The notes beneath the pieces were generated by a model, which saw only the letters and a program-made list of their open reading frames with translations, was not told the DNA's origin and made no database searches. A stretch of DNA of 64,000 nt from Drouetiella sp036703255 (GTDB taxonomy: Bacteria; Cyanobacteriota; Cyanobacteriia; Elainellales; Elainellaceae), in NCBI GenBank assembly GCA_036703255.1, contig DATNPL010000242.1, positions 1 to 64,000 of the forward strand. The letters run 5' to 3'. A program made the translations under genes and the position numbers. Below, in pieces: positions 52,730-62,283 of this stretch (within the stretch, counting starts at the first letter, position 1; each line of letters starts with the position of its first letter).

Positions 52730-53383
52730 ATGATCGAACTTCAAATTGAAAGCAGGCAGATTCTGCTGTCTCCTCTAGAGCAATCTTTGGCCAAAGCTGC
52801 GGCTAGCCGTCATGCTCTGCGCCTGCAACTGCAATCGCAACTTTCCCCCAGGCTCCCAAGCTATAGTCCAGCGCCCTCCATCCTCCTACAAGACGTGACG
52901 CTCAAAGCGATGATTCACAAGTTTTCTGAACAAATCGTGTACCATCCGCTCGAAGAGATTCGGGCTTGGTTCAACTATTCTGGGGGGCTGTTCTTAGAGC
53001 CAGGGTATCCGCCGCTCTTTTACGCCAGGAGCAAGTCGCAAGAGATCTCACCCAATAAGAGCGCGATCGCCGGAGTAGGTGAGGGCGTAGCAGGTTTTCT
53101 AGCGCAACGGCTCTACCGATGTCGTAAGCTGGCGCGACCGATCCATGACTATCCTGATTTGGTTTTGGAAGGGAACGGCAAGACCTACTTGGTGGAGTCG
53201 AAGGCAACCACTGAACCCGTCAGTGTGATGCAACGGACGATCGATGAGGAACTGCTCCGGATGGCAGCTTACGTGTCTGTCTGTGCTGAGTTGGATACGC
53301 GCCCCGTCGTCGGTTTGTTGATCGGGACAGCTTTGGTGAGTGAAGTCGATTACTACTGCTGTGTGAGTGAGGTGCTGCTATGA
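52730..53383 (+). CDS. Predicted PD-(D/E)XK-like nuclease
   Basis: A 217-residue protein. The core YPDLVLEGNGKTYLVESKAT (about 144-163) contains Pro-Asp, a beta turn and Glu-x-Lys, the catalytic pattern of restriction-endonuclease-fold nucleases. Preceding and following helices fit the fold (LDTRPVVGLLIGTALV). ATG 52730 is chosen over an in-frame GTG at 52724. Its stop overlaps the next start (ATGA). Restriction or repair function is inferred from fold only. Confidence 0.6.
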   Translation: MIELQIESRQILLSPLEQSLAKAAASRHALRLQLQSQLSPRLPSYSPAPSILLQDVTLKAMIHKFSEQIVYHPLEEIRAWFNYSGGLFLEPGYPPLFYARSKSQEISPNKSAIAGVGEGVAGFLAQRLYRCRKLARPIHDYPDLVLEGNGKTYLVESKATTEPVSVMQRTIDEELLRMAAYVSVCAELDTRPVVGLLIGTALVSEVDYYCCVSEVLL

Positions 53384-54057
53384 AGTTTCAGATGCAAAAT
53401 CAGCCTGCCTTTATTCTCAATACTTTGGTGGAGCTGCTCCCGCATTTTAGCCGTCAAGAGCAGGCAAGCTATAGCCAAATTATTGAATTTAGCTTAGCGG
53501 AGATGGTGCGCGAAATGATGCGATCGATCGCCGCGCAGGGAGACAATCCAGGAGAGCGGCAGCTATTGGAGCAGGCGATCCAGCGAACTGAGCAGCAAGT
53601 GCAGGAGCGGGTGCCCAATCAAGTGGAGTTTGACTTTGCGCCTTATTTAGCAGCTCTGCGGCAGGGGTTGAGGTATCCGGCCAAGGAAATGGCTGAACTA
53701 GGGGTAGAGCTGAAGCGATCTCGGCAGGTGCAACGGACGAGTCGAACTGAGCAATTGACTAGCGCGTCAGGGGTGCCGTTTGAGGTGCTTGAGGTGGGTT
53801 TGCCTAAGGCGATCGAGTTGTTAATTGCCTATCCGTTAGTCGAAACCATTGAACTTGACTTGGGGCCGCTGCGGGAGTCTTATCGGGTGGAAGGAGAAGG
53901 GTTCCCGTTTCAAGTCACGGCTCAGGAGCTGACCTTTGCGATCGATGACGACGGCTCAATCTTTACCTGTGTTGAGAACTTTCCGATTAGGCTGGTTGCA
54001 AACGCTAAGGAAGAGCTGATGGCGTTAGCGAGGCAGGTGTATCTGAGTCGTGCTTGA
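53380..54057 (+). CDS. Unknown protein, fourth gene of the small nuclease operon
   Basis: A 225-residue soluble protein. The first 130 residues are helical (LLPHFSRQEQASYSQIIEFS, EQAIQRTEQQVQERV), the last 80 beta-rich and acidic. No family recognised. Overlap by ATGA with the PD-(D/E)XK-like gene suggests the two work together. Confidence 0.65.
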   Translation: MKFQMQNQPAFILNTLVELLPHFSRQEQASYSQIIEFSLAEMVREMMRSIAAQGDNPGERQLLEQAIQRTEQQVQERVPNQVEFDFAPYLAALRQGLRYPAKEMAELGVELKRSRQVQRTSRTEQLTSASGVPFEVLEVGLPKAIELLIAYPLVETIELDLGPLRESYRVEGEGFPFQVTAQELTFAIDDDGSIFTCVENFPIRLVANAKEELMALARQVYLSRA

Positions 54058-54343
54058 GCCTTGATGAAACCGTTGGATGGCAAGAGACGCAGGTACTCAG
54101 GCGCACTGATTGAATCGATGGACTAGCTGTTGGGAGGCTCTTATTAAACAACGGGGCTGGCGTGGCAATTTCTCAAGCTACAAGGGGAGAGGGTGATGCT
54201 CGACCTATCTACCCACTGGTTCTACTGGAGCCGCTCTTCTCGTTGCTTGTGCCGATGATTCAGTAGGCGGCTGGAGATACGTGGCTGGAGAAGAGCTGAG
54301 CAAGGAAAAATCATTGTGTTTTTGAAAAGTGCGTCTTGATGCC

Positions 54344-55240
54344 ATGAAAGAAAAGATAGTTGATGATCCAGCTTCTAATTTTGAGCAGTCAAGCGTCCAT
54401 CAATGGGCAGCACTTACAGATATTGCTTTACCTGCTAGACAGCCAAGGCAGTACTTTGATCCAGTAAAGCTAGAACAGCTTGTTGAATCGATTAAAGTTT
54501 ATGGGGTTTTGGAGAACTTGATTGTTCGCCCCCTGCTTAATGCCGATAAGCAGTATGAACTGGTTACAGGAGAACGGCGTTACAAAGCAGCGAGTATTGT
54601 GGGTCTAACACAAGTGCCTGTCACGGTGCGGCAGCTAACCGATGAGCAAGCCTTGAGTGTGGCATTAATTGAGAACTTACAGCGCTCTGACCTTAGCCCC
54701 ATTGAAGAAACAGAAGGAATTCTGCAACTGTTATCCATTCAATTAAACCTGAAGAAGGACAAGGTGGTTGCCTTGCTGTATCGCATTCAGCACGAACAGA
54801 GAGGTAAGGTTGCCCATAACATTATCGGTAGCCCTCAGTTTGAACAGATTGAAACACTTTTTTCCAAATTAGGCAGGTTCACCTGGGAATCGTTCGTAGT
54901 TAACCGATTGCCTTTATTAAAGCTTCCAGCCGAAATGCTGGAGCTGGTACGATCAGGTCGGTTAGCGTATACAAAGGCGCAATTGCTTGCCAGAGTCAAA
55001 AATGAAGAACTGCAAGCCACTCTGCTTCAGGAAGCTCTAGAACACAATCTGAGCCTGAGTGAGATTCGTAAACGCATCAAGGGAAAAACGTTTAATGTCT
55101 CTCCAGAATCAACATCTTCTCAGGACGCGCTGAGACAGGCATATCAGCGCATTCGATTGTCCAGGGTATGGGAAGATCCGCATAAATGGAAACGAGTTAA
55201 GGAGTTACTTCAGGAACTCAAATCCCTCATTGAGGAGTAG
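54344..55240 (+). CDS. Orphan ParB-family protein
   Basis: A 298-residue paralogue of ParB at 29856-30767: QPRQYFDPVKLEQLVESIKV, TGERRYKAA, IENLQRSDLSPIEETEGILQ and TKAQLLARVKNEE align along the whole length. No parA lies beside it, and no parS-like palindrome is visible nearby. ATG 54344 is preferred to GTG 54329. It is next to a convergent integrase gene, so it may belong to an integrated or second partition module, or may act as a transcription regulator. The gap 54058-54343 shows nothing. Confidence 0.87.
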   Translation: MKEKIVDDPASNFEQSSVHQWAALTDIALPARQPRQYFDPVKLEQLVESIKVYGVLENLIVRPLLNADKQYELVTGERRYKAASIVGLTQVPVTVRQLTDEQALSVALIENLQRSDLSPIEETEGILQLLSIQLNLKKDKVVALLYRIQHEQRGKVAHNIIGSPQFEQIETLFSKLGRFTWESFVVNRLPLLKLPAEMLELVRSGRLAYTKAQLLARVKNEELQATLLQEALEHNLSLSEIRKRIKGKTFNVSPESTSSQDALRQAYQRIRLSRVWEDPHKWKRVKELLQELKSLIEE

Positions 55241-55274
55241 ATTCAAGCTAGTCCTGTATATCGCCTTGATCCTA

Positions 55275-56813
55275 TTAGAGCAGGTCGTCGAGCGCTGTAA
55301 AAACTGAAGCAAGGTCTATTAGCTCCGCTTCAGGAGCTAAAGTTGATTTTATTGGTTCTTCCACTGGAACAGGTAATTGAGAAGCTGCTTGTGAAGAACG
55401 AAGCTGGTCGAGTTCCTGTTGTAGGAGCAGGATCTGCCGTTGCCGTTCTTCTAGTTCAGCAGTGAGATCAGTTGGCACTGAGTGATCAGAGCCTCTATTT
55501 TCAGGTTGCCTATCTTCAGGCTGAGAAGTAGAGGACAGCTTTTTTTTACCAGACGGATTATAAAGGATCTCCCGATTCTGGCTACGTCCTAAGTAGAACT
55601 TATAAATAGTTGGAACACCATTACCTACACTGTCTGCCAGTAGAGCCATATTGCTTGCAGTAAGTTCTCCATTCCTATCCATTTCTGCTGAAGTCTCAGT
55701 TATGTAAGTGTGTCTAGTGCTATTTGGAGGGCGATAGTGACTGATTCCCCCTTCTTCTAAGGGTATCTGTGCTAATCGTGAAACAATAGTACGCCATACT
55801 CTGCCGAACTTTCGGTCATTGAAATGGCTGCCGTCTGGCTCTGCGAAAACGAAATCATCGGGCTTGACTTGAGCAGGCATAATGCTTTTCAAAAGCTCCC
55901 TTAGATAAGGGGAGATTGGGAAAGGACGCGTTGGCACTGTTTTAGTGCCATTTTCGGCAATATACTCCCCCTCTATATAGGAAATAACCTCACAGAACGT
56001 AATCTCCCCTTTCTCTAAATTAACATGTCGCCAAGCTAGTGCATTTGCTTCCGCTGGACGGCAACCAGTCTCATCTTTAAATTCAATATAGGATAGGTAT
56101 CGATTATATTTGGGAATTGCTGCAAAAGCAGCACCAATACGTTCCATCTCTCCCTCGTAAAACGGATCAGGATTAAATTTAGGTTTCAGTGCACGTAATC
56201 CTTCAATTAGGCTCTCAAAAGGATTGATTTTGATCAATCCTTTCTTAACTGCCCAATCACAGCATTTTGATATAATCCTCAGTGTTGGAGTACTTACGGT
56301 TTTAGAATATTTTTGTATTCTAGAAACGATATCCACAGCATCACTTAAAGATTTAGATGGCAGCTTGCCGATCATTCTACTAATTTTCGTGTAACCTTTA
56401 TAAGTTGTTTTTCTAATTTTTCCAGTTATCAACCTTTCAAGACCAAATTCTTCCCATAGTACATCTAGTGTTGGTTCTGCTTTCATTTTTAAAGATGAAT
56501 TAGCAGTATTATTAGTTTCAATCGAAACTGCCTCCCCAAAAATATATTCATGCAATTTTTGGGGATCGTAGTCTTTGAAGATATGAATACGGGCGTTGAT
56601 TTGCTCAACAATTACTTGAGCATCATCCCTGTTTTTAGGTATGTCAGGGCAGCCTAGTGCGTAGTGATATTGCTTACCTGTCGGAGAGTATTTTGCAGGG
56701 ACTGTAATTCGCAAACGCCCCTCGCGCACGGTAACTGAAACGTTACCTCTTGGTGTTCTAGGCAGAGCTTCCTTCTTTCTTGTTTGACTCTTCTGCGATT
56801 TCGATCCTGTCAT
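55275..56813 (-). CDS. Tyrosine-type integrase
   Basis: A 512-residue recombinase. An N-terminal arm-binding part (about 20-75) precedes a core-binding domain and a catalytic domain with Arg in DETGCRPAEANALAWRHV, then RPPNSTRHTYITE (the HxxR box with Asn in place of His) and VGNGVPTIYKFYLG, where the second His is also Asn and Tyr is the nucleophile. The last 90 residues form a Gln-rich coiled coil (LEERQRQILLLQQELDQLR). The substitutions occur in some phage-like and island integrases and need not abolish activity. Repeated TACTTTA motifs upstream of its start could be arm sites. Confidence 0.83.
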   Translation of the reverse strand: MTGSKSQKSQTRKKEALPRTPRGNVSVTVREGRLRITVPAKYSPTGKQYHYALGCPDIPKNRDDAQVIVEQINARIHIFKDYDPQKLHEYIFGEAVSIETNNTANSSLKMKAEPTLDVLWEEFGLERLITGKIRKTTYKGYTKISRMIGKLPSKSLSDAVDIVSRIQKYSKTVSTPTLRIISKCCDWAVKKGLIKINPFESLIEGLRALKPKFNPDPFYEGEMERIGAAFAAIPKYNRYLSYIEFKDETGCRPAEANALAWRHVNLEKGEITFCEVISYIEGEYIAENGTKTVPTRPFPISPYLRELLKSIMPAQVKPDDFVFAEPDGSHFNDRKFGRVWRTIVSRLAQIPLEEGGISHYRPPNSTRHTYITETSAEMDRNGELTASNMALLADSVGNGVPTIYKFYLGRSQNREILYNPSGKKKLSSTSQPEDRQPENRGSDHSVPTDLTAELEERQRQILLLQQELDQLRSSQAASQLPVPVEEPIKSTLAPEAELIDLASVFTALDDLL

Positions 56814-56828
56814 AAAATTTGCACTTAA

Positions 56829-57012
56829 AAAGTACTTTATTTGTCAAAAAACCGATATTTCCAGAAAAGAGCGATCGGCTGAAACGCTTTACTACCAATA
56901 ATTTCGCTAATATTGTTATACTTTATCTAAAGTATGACGAAATTCGTATAACCTATAGAGGTCAACGGTTTTAGGCCAGCTCAAACAGCTACGTACTTTA
57001 TCTCGTACTTTA
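56829..57012. repeat. Repeated TACTTTA motifs upstream of the integrase
   Basis: AAAGTACTTT (palindrome, 56829-56838), ATACTTTATCTAAAGTAT (palindrome with two-base centre, 56918-56935) and the direct pair CGTACTTTA at 56992-57000 and 57004-57012 all carry TACTTTA. A wider pair AATTTCG/CGAAATT brackets the second motif. Direct and inverted short copies next to an integrase gene are typical of arm-type integrase or regulator binding sites. Confidence 0.55.
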
Positions 57013-58280
57013 AGCGCTTTCTAGGCAGGCGCTAGACCAGCCCAGCACGACATTCTGCGAACTTTTTTCGCACTTAAGTCTGCACAGGATTACTGGTTCG
57101 ATCGCTCGTACTTCGGTATTGCCGAATTGATATTGAATCTAGCCGGGGTCAATTCCCCGCCGCTCTGCGGCGAAACTTCAAGCTTGCAATGTCAGCTATT
57201 GGCTGACGAGCCAAACGAGTTCCATACCCCACTGCTTGCGGCGAGGTCGTTGATTTCAATTCACTTGAACTTTAACCCTCATCTGAATGAAGAGGGAACC
57301 AGCTTTTTGCCTCCCTTTTCCTTAGAGAGGGCTGAAGATATGGAAACTACTTGCGTTAGCAAAGCCTAAGAGCAGACAAGGTAGCCATGTAATAGCAGGA
57401 TTTTGGTAGTTTTAATCCCATCAAAAGCCAATTCTTGCCCTTTGGGGCGTATACAAGCAAAAGGAATTGCTGCTTATACTCCGTTGCAAGCAGATGGGTT
57501 CTTGATTGAAATTTTTCATCTTCAAGGCTTGTAATCAAGATGAAAAATAGCTAGTAAAAATAGTCACAACATTCCTAATTCCTAATACCTCCTTCGACAA
57601 CAGGAATTTTGCTCTAAAGAGCTTAGGCGTTCTTGGGCAAATTAAGATACAAAACTGATTTTAATTTCCCATAGTGTCCCCTCGGTAGATTCTGTCGATT
57701 CTTGGTGAAGCCTGTTATCCTTTACTGTCTCTATACTTACTACAAAACCGCTCTTCTGTCAATCACCTTATTGATATTTTTTTATGGAAAATTGAGTAAA
57801 AAAAATTGAGTTACGTTTGCCTTTATGAGTAATTTTCTACTCTAAATTTGTTTAACAGTATTTTAATAACGTTTACCCTCTTTATCAAATTATTGGTATC
57901 AAACTAATCTTAGATTGATCATTGATAGCTTCTTAAGAGCTAAATAGCTATTGTAGACAGTAGAATTATGCTTCTGTAATACTTTTATCCGTTACTTCAA
58001 AATCAATGTCACCTGCTTGCAGTGCACCTTCCACGGCTTGCATAGAACTTATCTGAGCGGATCTAGCAACTTTCTCTTTTGCGATGACAAACAGAACGTC
58101 TCCAGATTTCAACGCCCTGTTTGTCATCGTTTACCAAGACGTTCAAGCAAATACTTGTTGTTGGACAAACTCTCGCCATACCCTTACAAGTCGCCAGTCA
58201 AAGCAGAAGTATTTAGCTCCTGATATGGTCGCATCTTGGTTTTAGATGAAGGGCATACTAGACTTGCGTTAGTTGAAGGG
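57013..58280. other. Non-coding or decayed stretch
   Basis: About 1.3 kb with no supportable gene; short frames at 57127-57369 and 58017-58223 lack protein-like features. From 57.6 to 58.0 kb the DNA is very AT-rich. One perfect 11-bp inverted repeat, CGATGACAAAC with its complement about 25 bases on, lies at 58082-58129. This is probably old mobile-element territory. Confidence 0.5.
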
Positions 58281-58783
58281 ATGAATCTTGCCCCTCTGGC
58301 TTGCCGCCTACTGGCTCGATTATTGTCCTTACCGCTGCTCGTCATCGCGGTAGGGTGCAGTGCTGCTTCAAAGAAGATTATCAGCCTCCCCCAATACGGC
58401 AACTGTTTCGACAACGTCCCAACAGGCAATACAGCCCTCTACTTCAACGGCAGCTTCAGCCACCATCATCTCGCCTGGAGCTGGAGACACTCAACGGATT
58501 AACCAGCAAAGGCAAAGAATTACAGTCAGGGTTAGCCTGTCTAGATGCGCCTGAGCGCGACCAGCCAAGAAGCAAAGCATCAGCCGATCGGTCGCGGCAA
58601 TGGGTACCTAGCAGTCAGGTAGTCTAGATTCATCCAGTTAATACTGAGCGCTATGGATGCACCGTTGCTGAAGTGTATGTGGCGAATCAGTCCATCAACC
58701 TGCAATTGCTGCAAGAAGATATGGCAGTGGTCTATACCTACCTAATGCTTAATTACGCTCAGGATGAGTCTCCATGTCTATAA
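58281..58783 (+). pseudogene. Thermonuclease (SNase-like) lipoprotein, broken
   Basis: Pieces of one staphylococcal-nuclease-like gene lie in successive frames. From ATG 58281 comes a lipoprotein signal ending LLSLPLLVIAVGCSAASKK (lipobox Cys). A second frame gives a Ser/Thr-rich linker and ISPGAGDTQRINQQRQRITV. A third gives GLACLDAPERDQPRSKASAD, an in-frame TAG, then ERYGCTVAEVYVANQSINLQ and LLQEDMAVVYTYLM. The order matches SNase: the GDT loop, the LACIDAPE segment and the DRYGRTVAEVF segment. At least two frameshifts and one stop make it non-functional. Confidence 0.85.
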
Positions 58784-58858
58784 AAGCGATCGACATCCAT
58801 CTATTGCAGCTATAGCACTCAAACTTCTGACGCCATTCTCCCGTGTCGGACAAGTGCT

Positions 58859-59158
58859 CTACTCTTCAGGCAGCATCTGCGCTTGGCAGTCTGGGCGGAC
58901 TGTAGGAGCAGTCTCAACTGAGTGTTCTTGAAAGGAGCCAATTCCAAAAAAACGATCCAGGATAAGCTTGTCTCGAAGCTTCAGATCGGGATAGTCTTCA
59001 ACGTCTTCACTCCAACACTCATCGATTTCTTCTAAGAGCATGCTCCGTATCCAGCTTAGAACACCGTCGGGTTGAGAGGCATTACACCAAGCTTCTATCA
59101 CCTCAGAATCATTCTTTCCTAATAAAGTTACTAGTGCTTCTCGTTGTTTCTTATTCAT
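58859..59158 (-). CDS. Small acidic hypothetical protein
   Basis: A 99-residue soluble protein rich in Glu and Asp (LLEEIDECWSEDVEDYPDLKL). No family recognised. Composition and length are protein-like, but there is no operon partner; the 700 bases to its left hold only the thermonuclease debris. Confidence 0.5.
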   Translation of the reverse strand: MNKKQREALVTLLGKNDSEVIEAWCNASQPDGVLSWIRSMLLEEIDECWSEDVEDYPDLKLRDKLILDRFFGIGSFQEHSVETAPTVRPDCQAQMLPEE

Positions 59159-59602
59159 GACTTATCTTGTGTCTATAAACGTATCTTTATTATCTCATTT
59201 ATCTTCTGTTTATGACAGCACTATATTTCTATAACTGTATACTTCTGCTTATGATTTTATTTTCATAGATCTTTTATTATTATCATTCTAATTTTCAAGA
59301 GCACCTTATCTCTCTGTTGTTACCGAGTCACAAACGGCCTCAGAGTCAACTTACTGAGCCTTTGGTACAAAACAAACAACCTGAACACTAAAGTTGTAGT
59401 CACGAAGTCCGGCATCAATGAATGTCACCGCCACAAGCGGACGATGTATCACTTCGCTCCACTCGCACACTTCGTGGGGCTACCATTTACAGATGGGAAG
59501 TGGCGAGCGAGTTAGTGATCCTTGCTGCCGATCGTAGGCAGCGAGGATGACCAGGACTTCATGATGGGCTTACTGAGATTGCCCCATAGCAGGGGCAGAG
59601 GC
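59159..59602. other. AT-rich spacer, no feature seen
   Basis: Between two leftward genes. The first 150 bases are very AT-rich and could include the promoter of the acidic small protein; nothing else was recognised. Confidence 0.4.
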
Positions 59603-60184
59603 TCAAGCTTTAGCAGCTCTGCGACCTCTAGTCGCGCTAGAACGCTGGGTTGATTCCGCCTTAGTCTGTGAGGCCGTTTTAGCCGCTCGTCCTCGACGGG
59701 GCTTCTCCACCTCAGCCTCGACTTCAGGGGGTGCTGCCACAGCAGTCTTACGTCGCCCTTTCGTTGCCTTTGCCACAGGAGTTGTCTCAGGCTTGTCGCT
59801 GCCCTCAAGGGTCTCTGCTTCTGGTTCAGGCTGCACCTCTTCTAAGATCGGCTCAGCGCTGGGTACTTTTGCCTTCCGCTTTGTCTTAGCCTTGGACGAC
59901 GCCTGCTTCTGCGTGGTGCGACTACCGTTCGTGAGCACATAACGCTTCAGCGTGGCGGGGCTGATGACGATCGCCACTTCTGCTAAAAGTGCTGCTACAT
60001 CTTCGTAACTGTAGCCTTTGGCGAGTGCAGCCTTGATGAGGTCTTGGAGCTGAGACACGGCCTCTCGCAGAGAGATCTGCTCTTTTGTTTTCTCCGGTAA
60101 GTCTTGCAGCAGCGATCCCACCTGGTCTAGTGCAGTCTGAGGAACATTGCCCGCTCTAGCTCGTTTAAGTGTTGCAGTTGTCAT
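59603..60184 (-). CDS. HTH protein with long basic Lys/Ala-rich tail
   Basis: A 193-residue protein. Residues about 35-90 form a helical DNA-binding-like unit (ISLREAVSQLQDLIKAALAK, then GYSYEDVAALLAEVAIVISP, TLKRYV). From about 90 the chain is low-complexity, with Lys/Arg/Ala clusters (KAKTKRKAK, KPRRGRAAKTA) and an acidic patch in the middle, like histone H1-type tails. Plasmid-borne proteins of this kind condense or organise DNA or regulate transcription (KfrA-like); the family is not certain. Confidence 0.65.
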   Translation of the reverse strand: MTTATLKRARAGNVPQTALDQVGSLLQDLPEKTKEQISLREAVSQLQDLIKAALAKGYSYEDVAALLAEVAIVISPATLKRYVLTNGSRTTQKQASSKAKTKRKAKVPSAEPILEEVQPEPEAETLEGSDKPETTPVAKATKGRRKTAVAAPPEVEAEVEKPRRGRAAKTASQTKAESTQRSSATRGRRAAKA

Positions 60185-60205
60185 TTTTGAATCACCAGGG
60201 ATTGA

Positions 60206-60418
60206 TTACGATGCCCTCATTGTATTTACAGGCTGATCAAATGAACTCATCAATCTGGTGATTTCTGTATCTTTACCGGAATATATTGAGGGCAAGGTTG
60301 AGTCATCCTCGATCGCCTCCCTGTAGTTGTTGACGCCTCGTTCAAGGCTGGCAAAAACGCTATTGAGATAGAATGCGGTGCCATTGGGATGAATAGAGAG
60401 AGTCCAGTACCTTCCCAT
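60206..60418 (-). CDS. Small hypothetical protein upstream of the basic DNA-binding gene
   Basis: A 70-residue frame with a protein-like composition (WTLSIHPNGTAFYLNSVFAS). It ends 21 bases before the start of the HTH gene on the same strand and starts five bases from the divergent helicase gene. The spacing fits a two-gene operon, but no family is recognised. Confidence 0.35.
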   Translation of the reverse strand: MGRYWTLSIHPNGTAFYLNSVFASLERGVNNYREAIEDDSTLPSIYSGKDTEITRLMSSFDQPVNTMRAS

Positions 60419-60423
60419 CTTTC

Positions 60424-62283
60424 ATGGCTATTTTACTGACAGGATGTGGCAATCGCTTTCAAACCATTACACCTGGAGAACGCCGCCTTAGCCAGCGCCT
60501 GCAAGAGAAGCTCGATGACGATGCCTTGATCTGGTTTAATGCCCCGATCGGTCGAAGACGCCTGCATCCCGATTTCATTGTTCTCCACCCCAGCCGAGGG
60601 CTACTGGTTCTTGAGGTGAAAGATTGGCACCTCGATACGATCGAGCAGATCACTCCATCGACCGTCACGCTAATCACTACAGACGGGCCGAAGGAGGTTG
60701 AGAACCCCTTAGAACAGGCAAGAGGCTATGTTCTGGCCATCAAGAAGCTGCTCGAACGTGACCCCTTACTGGTGGAGTCATCCGGGCGATATCAAGGCAA
60801 CCTGGCGTTTCCCTATAGCTATGGCGTTGTTCTCAGCCACATCACGCGCCGCGTCTTTGAGTCTCAGCCTGCATTAGTGGGAGCGATCGAACCCAACCTG
60901 GTTCTCTGCAAAGATGAAATGACCGAGCGCGTGGATGCTGAGGTGTTTCAACAGCAGCTTTGGAACTTCTGCCCCTACGCGTTTGGCGAACCCTTGACGA
61001 CAGCGCAAATCGATCGCATCCGCTGGCACATCTTCCCAGAACTGCGTCCCCATCTACAGCTCTCTCTACTGGAGCCGAATGCACCTGAAACAGAGCTAGT
61101 CATCCCCGATTTAATCGAGGTGATGGACTTGCAGCAAGAACAACTTGCTCGCTGTCTGGGAGACGGGCATCGCATCATTCATGGCGTGGCAGGCAGTGGC
61201 AAGACGCTGATTCTGGCCTATCGCTGCCAACGGCTTTTAGAAGAGATACATCAGCCGATCTTAGTGCTGTGTTTCAATGTGCCTTTGGCAGCACGCTTAC
61301 GACAGATGCTACATGCCAAGGGTATCAACAGCGATCGAATCTCGGTGCGCCATTTTCATCGCTGGTGTGCTGAGCTATTGCAAGCCCATCACATTGCCAA
61401 ACCCAGCTGGAATCAGTTTCAAGGAGAAGCCTACGTCAATGAACTGGTGGGGCGAGTGATGCGATCGCTTCAGCAAGGATTAATCCCGGCAGGGCAGTAT
61501 GGGGCGGTGTTAGTGGATGAGGGGCATGACTTTCAACCGGACTGGCTGAAGCTGGTGGTGCAGATGATTAGCCCAGACACCCAATCCTTGCTGCTGCTGT
61601 ATGACGATGCCCAGAACCTTTACGGCAACCCCAAACAGCAGAAGTTCAGCTTTAAGAGCGTGGGCATTCAGGCGCAAGGACGAACGACCATCCTCAAGGT
61701 GAATTACCGCAATACGGCTGAAGTGCTGGCAGTGGCTTACGCCTTTGCCCAGGAGTTCTTCACCTCAACTGAGGGCAGTGATGAAGATGCCCCTGTGTTG
61801 ATTCAGCCACAAACCGCAGGACGACGAGGACTCAAGCCAGAGCTGATTCGCCTATCCAGCTTCCGCCACGAAGTGGAGTATCTAGCCCAGCGCGCCCAGC
61901 AGCTCCATGAGCGCGGCACCCCCTGGCAAGAGATGACCATTCTCTATCGCTCTAAGTTCATGGCCGAGCAGATCTGCCGCCAGTTTGAACAAGCGCAACT
62001 GCCGATCGCCTGGGTGAGTCGAGATAGCGATAGCCGTAACTATGAGGCTATGGCTCCCAGTCTTAAACTGATCACGATGCACGCTAGCAAGGGATTAGAG
62101 TTCTCGGTTGTCTTCGTCCCCGGCATCGGCTTTTTACCGCATTCCCAATCAACGCCAGCGGCAGAAGCGCGGTTGCTCTATGTGGCCATGACTAGAGCTA
62201 TTGATCAATTGATCATGACCTGCGATCGCGCCTCAGCTTTCGTCTCTAAGGTTGGTAAAGCCTTGCAATGTGTCCAAGGATAG
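60424..62283 (+). CDS. NERD-domain UvrD-type helicase
   Basis: A 619-residue protein. The N-terminal NERD domain (about 15-120) has HPDFIVLHPSRGLLVLEVKD, the PD-(D/E)XK-like nuclease core with Asp and Glu-x-Lys. The helicase has Walker A HGVAGSGKTLIL near 254-265, Walker B GAVLVDEGHDFQ, VNYRNTAEVL, LITMHASKGLEF and ARLLYVAMTRA. NERD-UvrD fusions occur on plasmids and in defence islands, including in the Nhi-like group where nuclease and helicase share one chain. No Shine-Dalgarno is visible before the ATG. Confidence 0.87.
   Translation: MAILLTGCGNRFQTITPGERRLSQRLQEKLDDDALIWFNAPIGRRRLHPDFIVLHPSRGLLVLEVKDWHLDTIEQITPSTVTLITTDGPKEVENPLEQARGYVLAIKKLLERDPLLVESSGRYQGNLAFPYSYGVVLSHITRRVFESQPALVGAIEPNLVLCKDEMTERVDAEVFQQQLWNFCPYAFGEPLTTAQIDRIRWHIFPELRPHLQLSLLEPNAPETELVIPDLIEVMDLQQEQLARCLGDGHRIIHGVAGSGKTLILAYRCQRLLEEIHQPILVLCFNVPLAARLRQMLHAKGINSDRISVRHFHRWCAELLQAHHIAKPSWNQFQGEAYVNELVGRVMRSLQQGLIPAGQYGAVLVDEGHDFQPDWLKLVVQMISPDTQSLLLLYDDAQNLYGNPKQQKFSFKSVGIQAQGRTTILKVNYRNTAEVLAVAYAFAQEFFTSTEGSDEDAPVLIQPQTAGRRGLKPELIRLSSFRHEVEYLAQRAQQLHERGTPWQEMTILYRSKFMAEQICRQFEQAQLPIAWVSRDSDSRNYEAMAPSLKLITMHASKGLEFSVVFVPGIGFLPHSQSTPAAEARLLYVAMTRAIDQLIMTCDRASAFVSKVGKALQCVQG

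Noticed and set aside
57127..57369. 80-codon rightward frame as a gene
   Set aside because: No motif and in a stretch with no other sign of coding.
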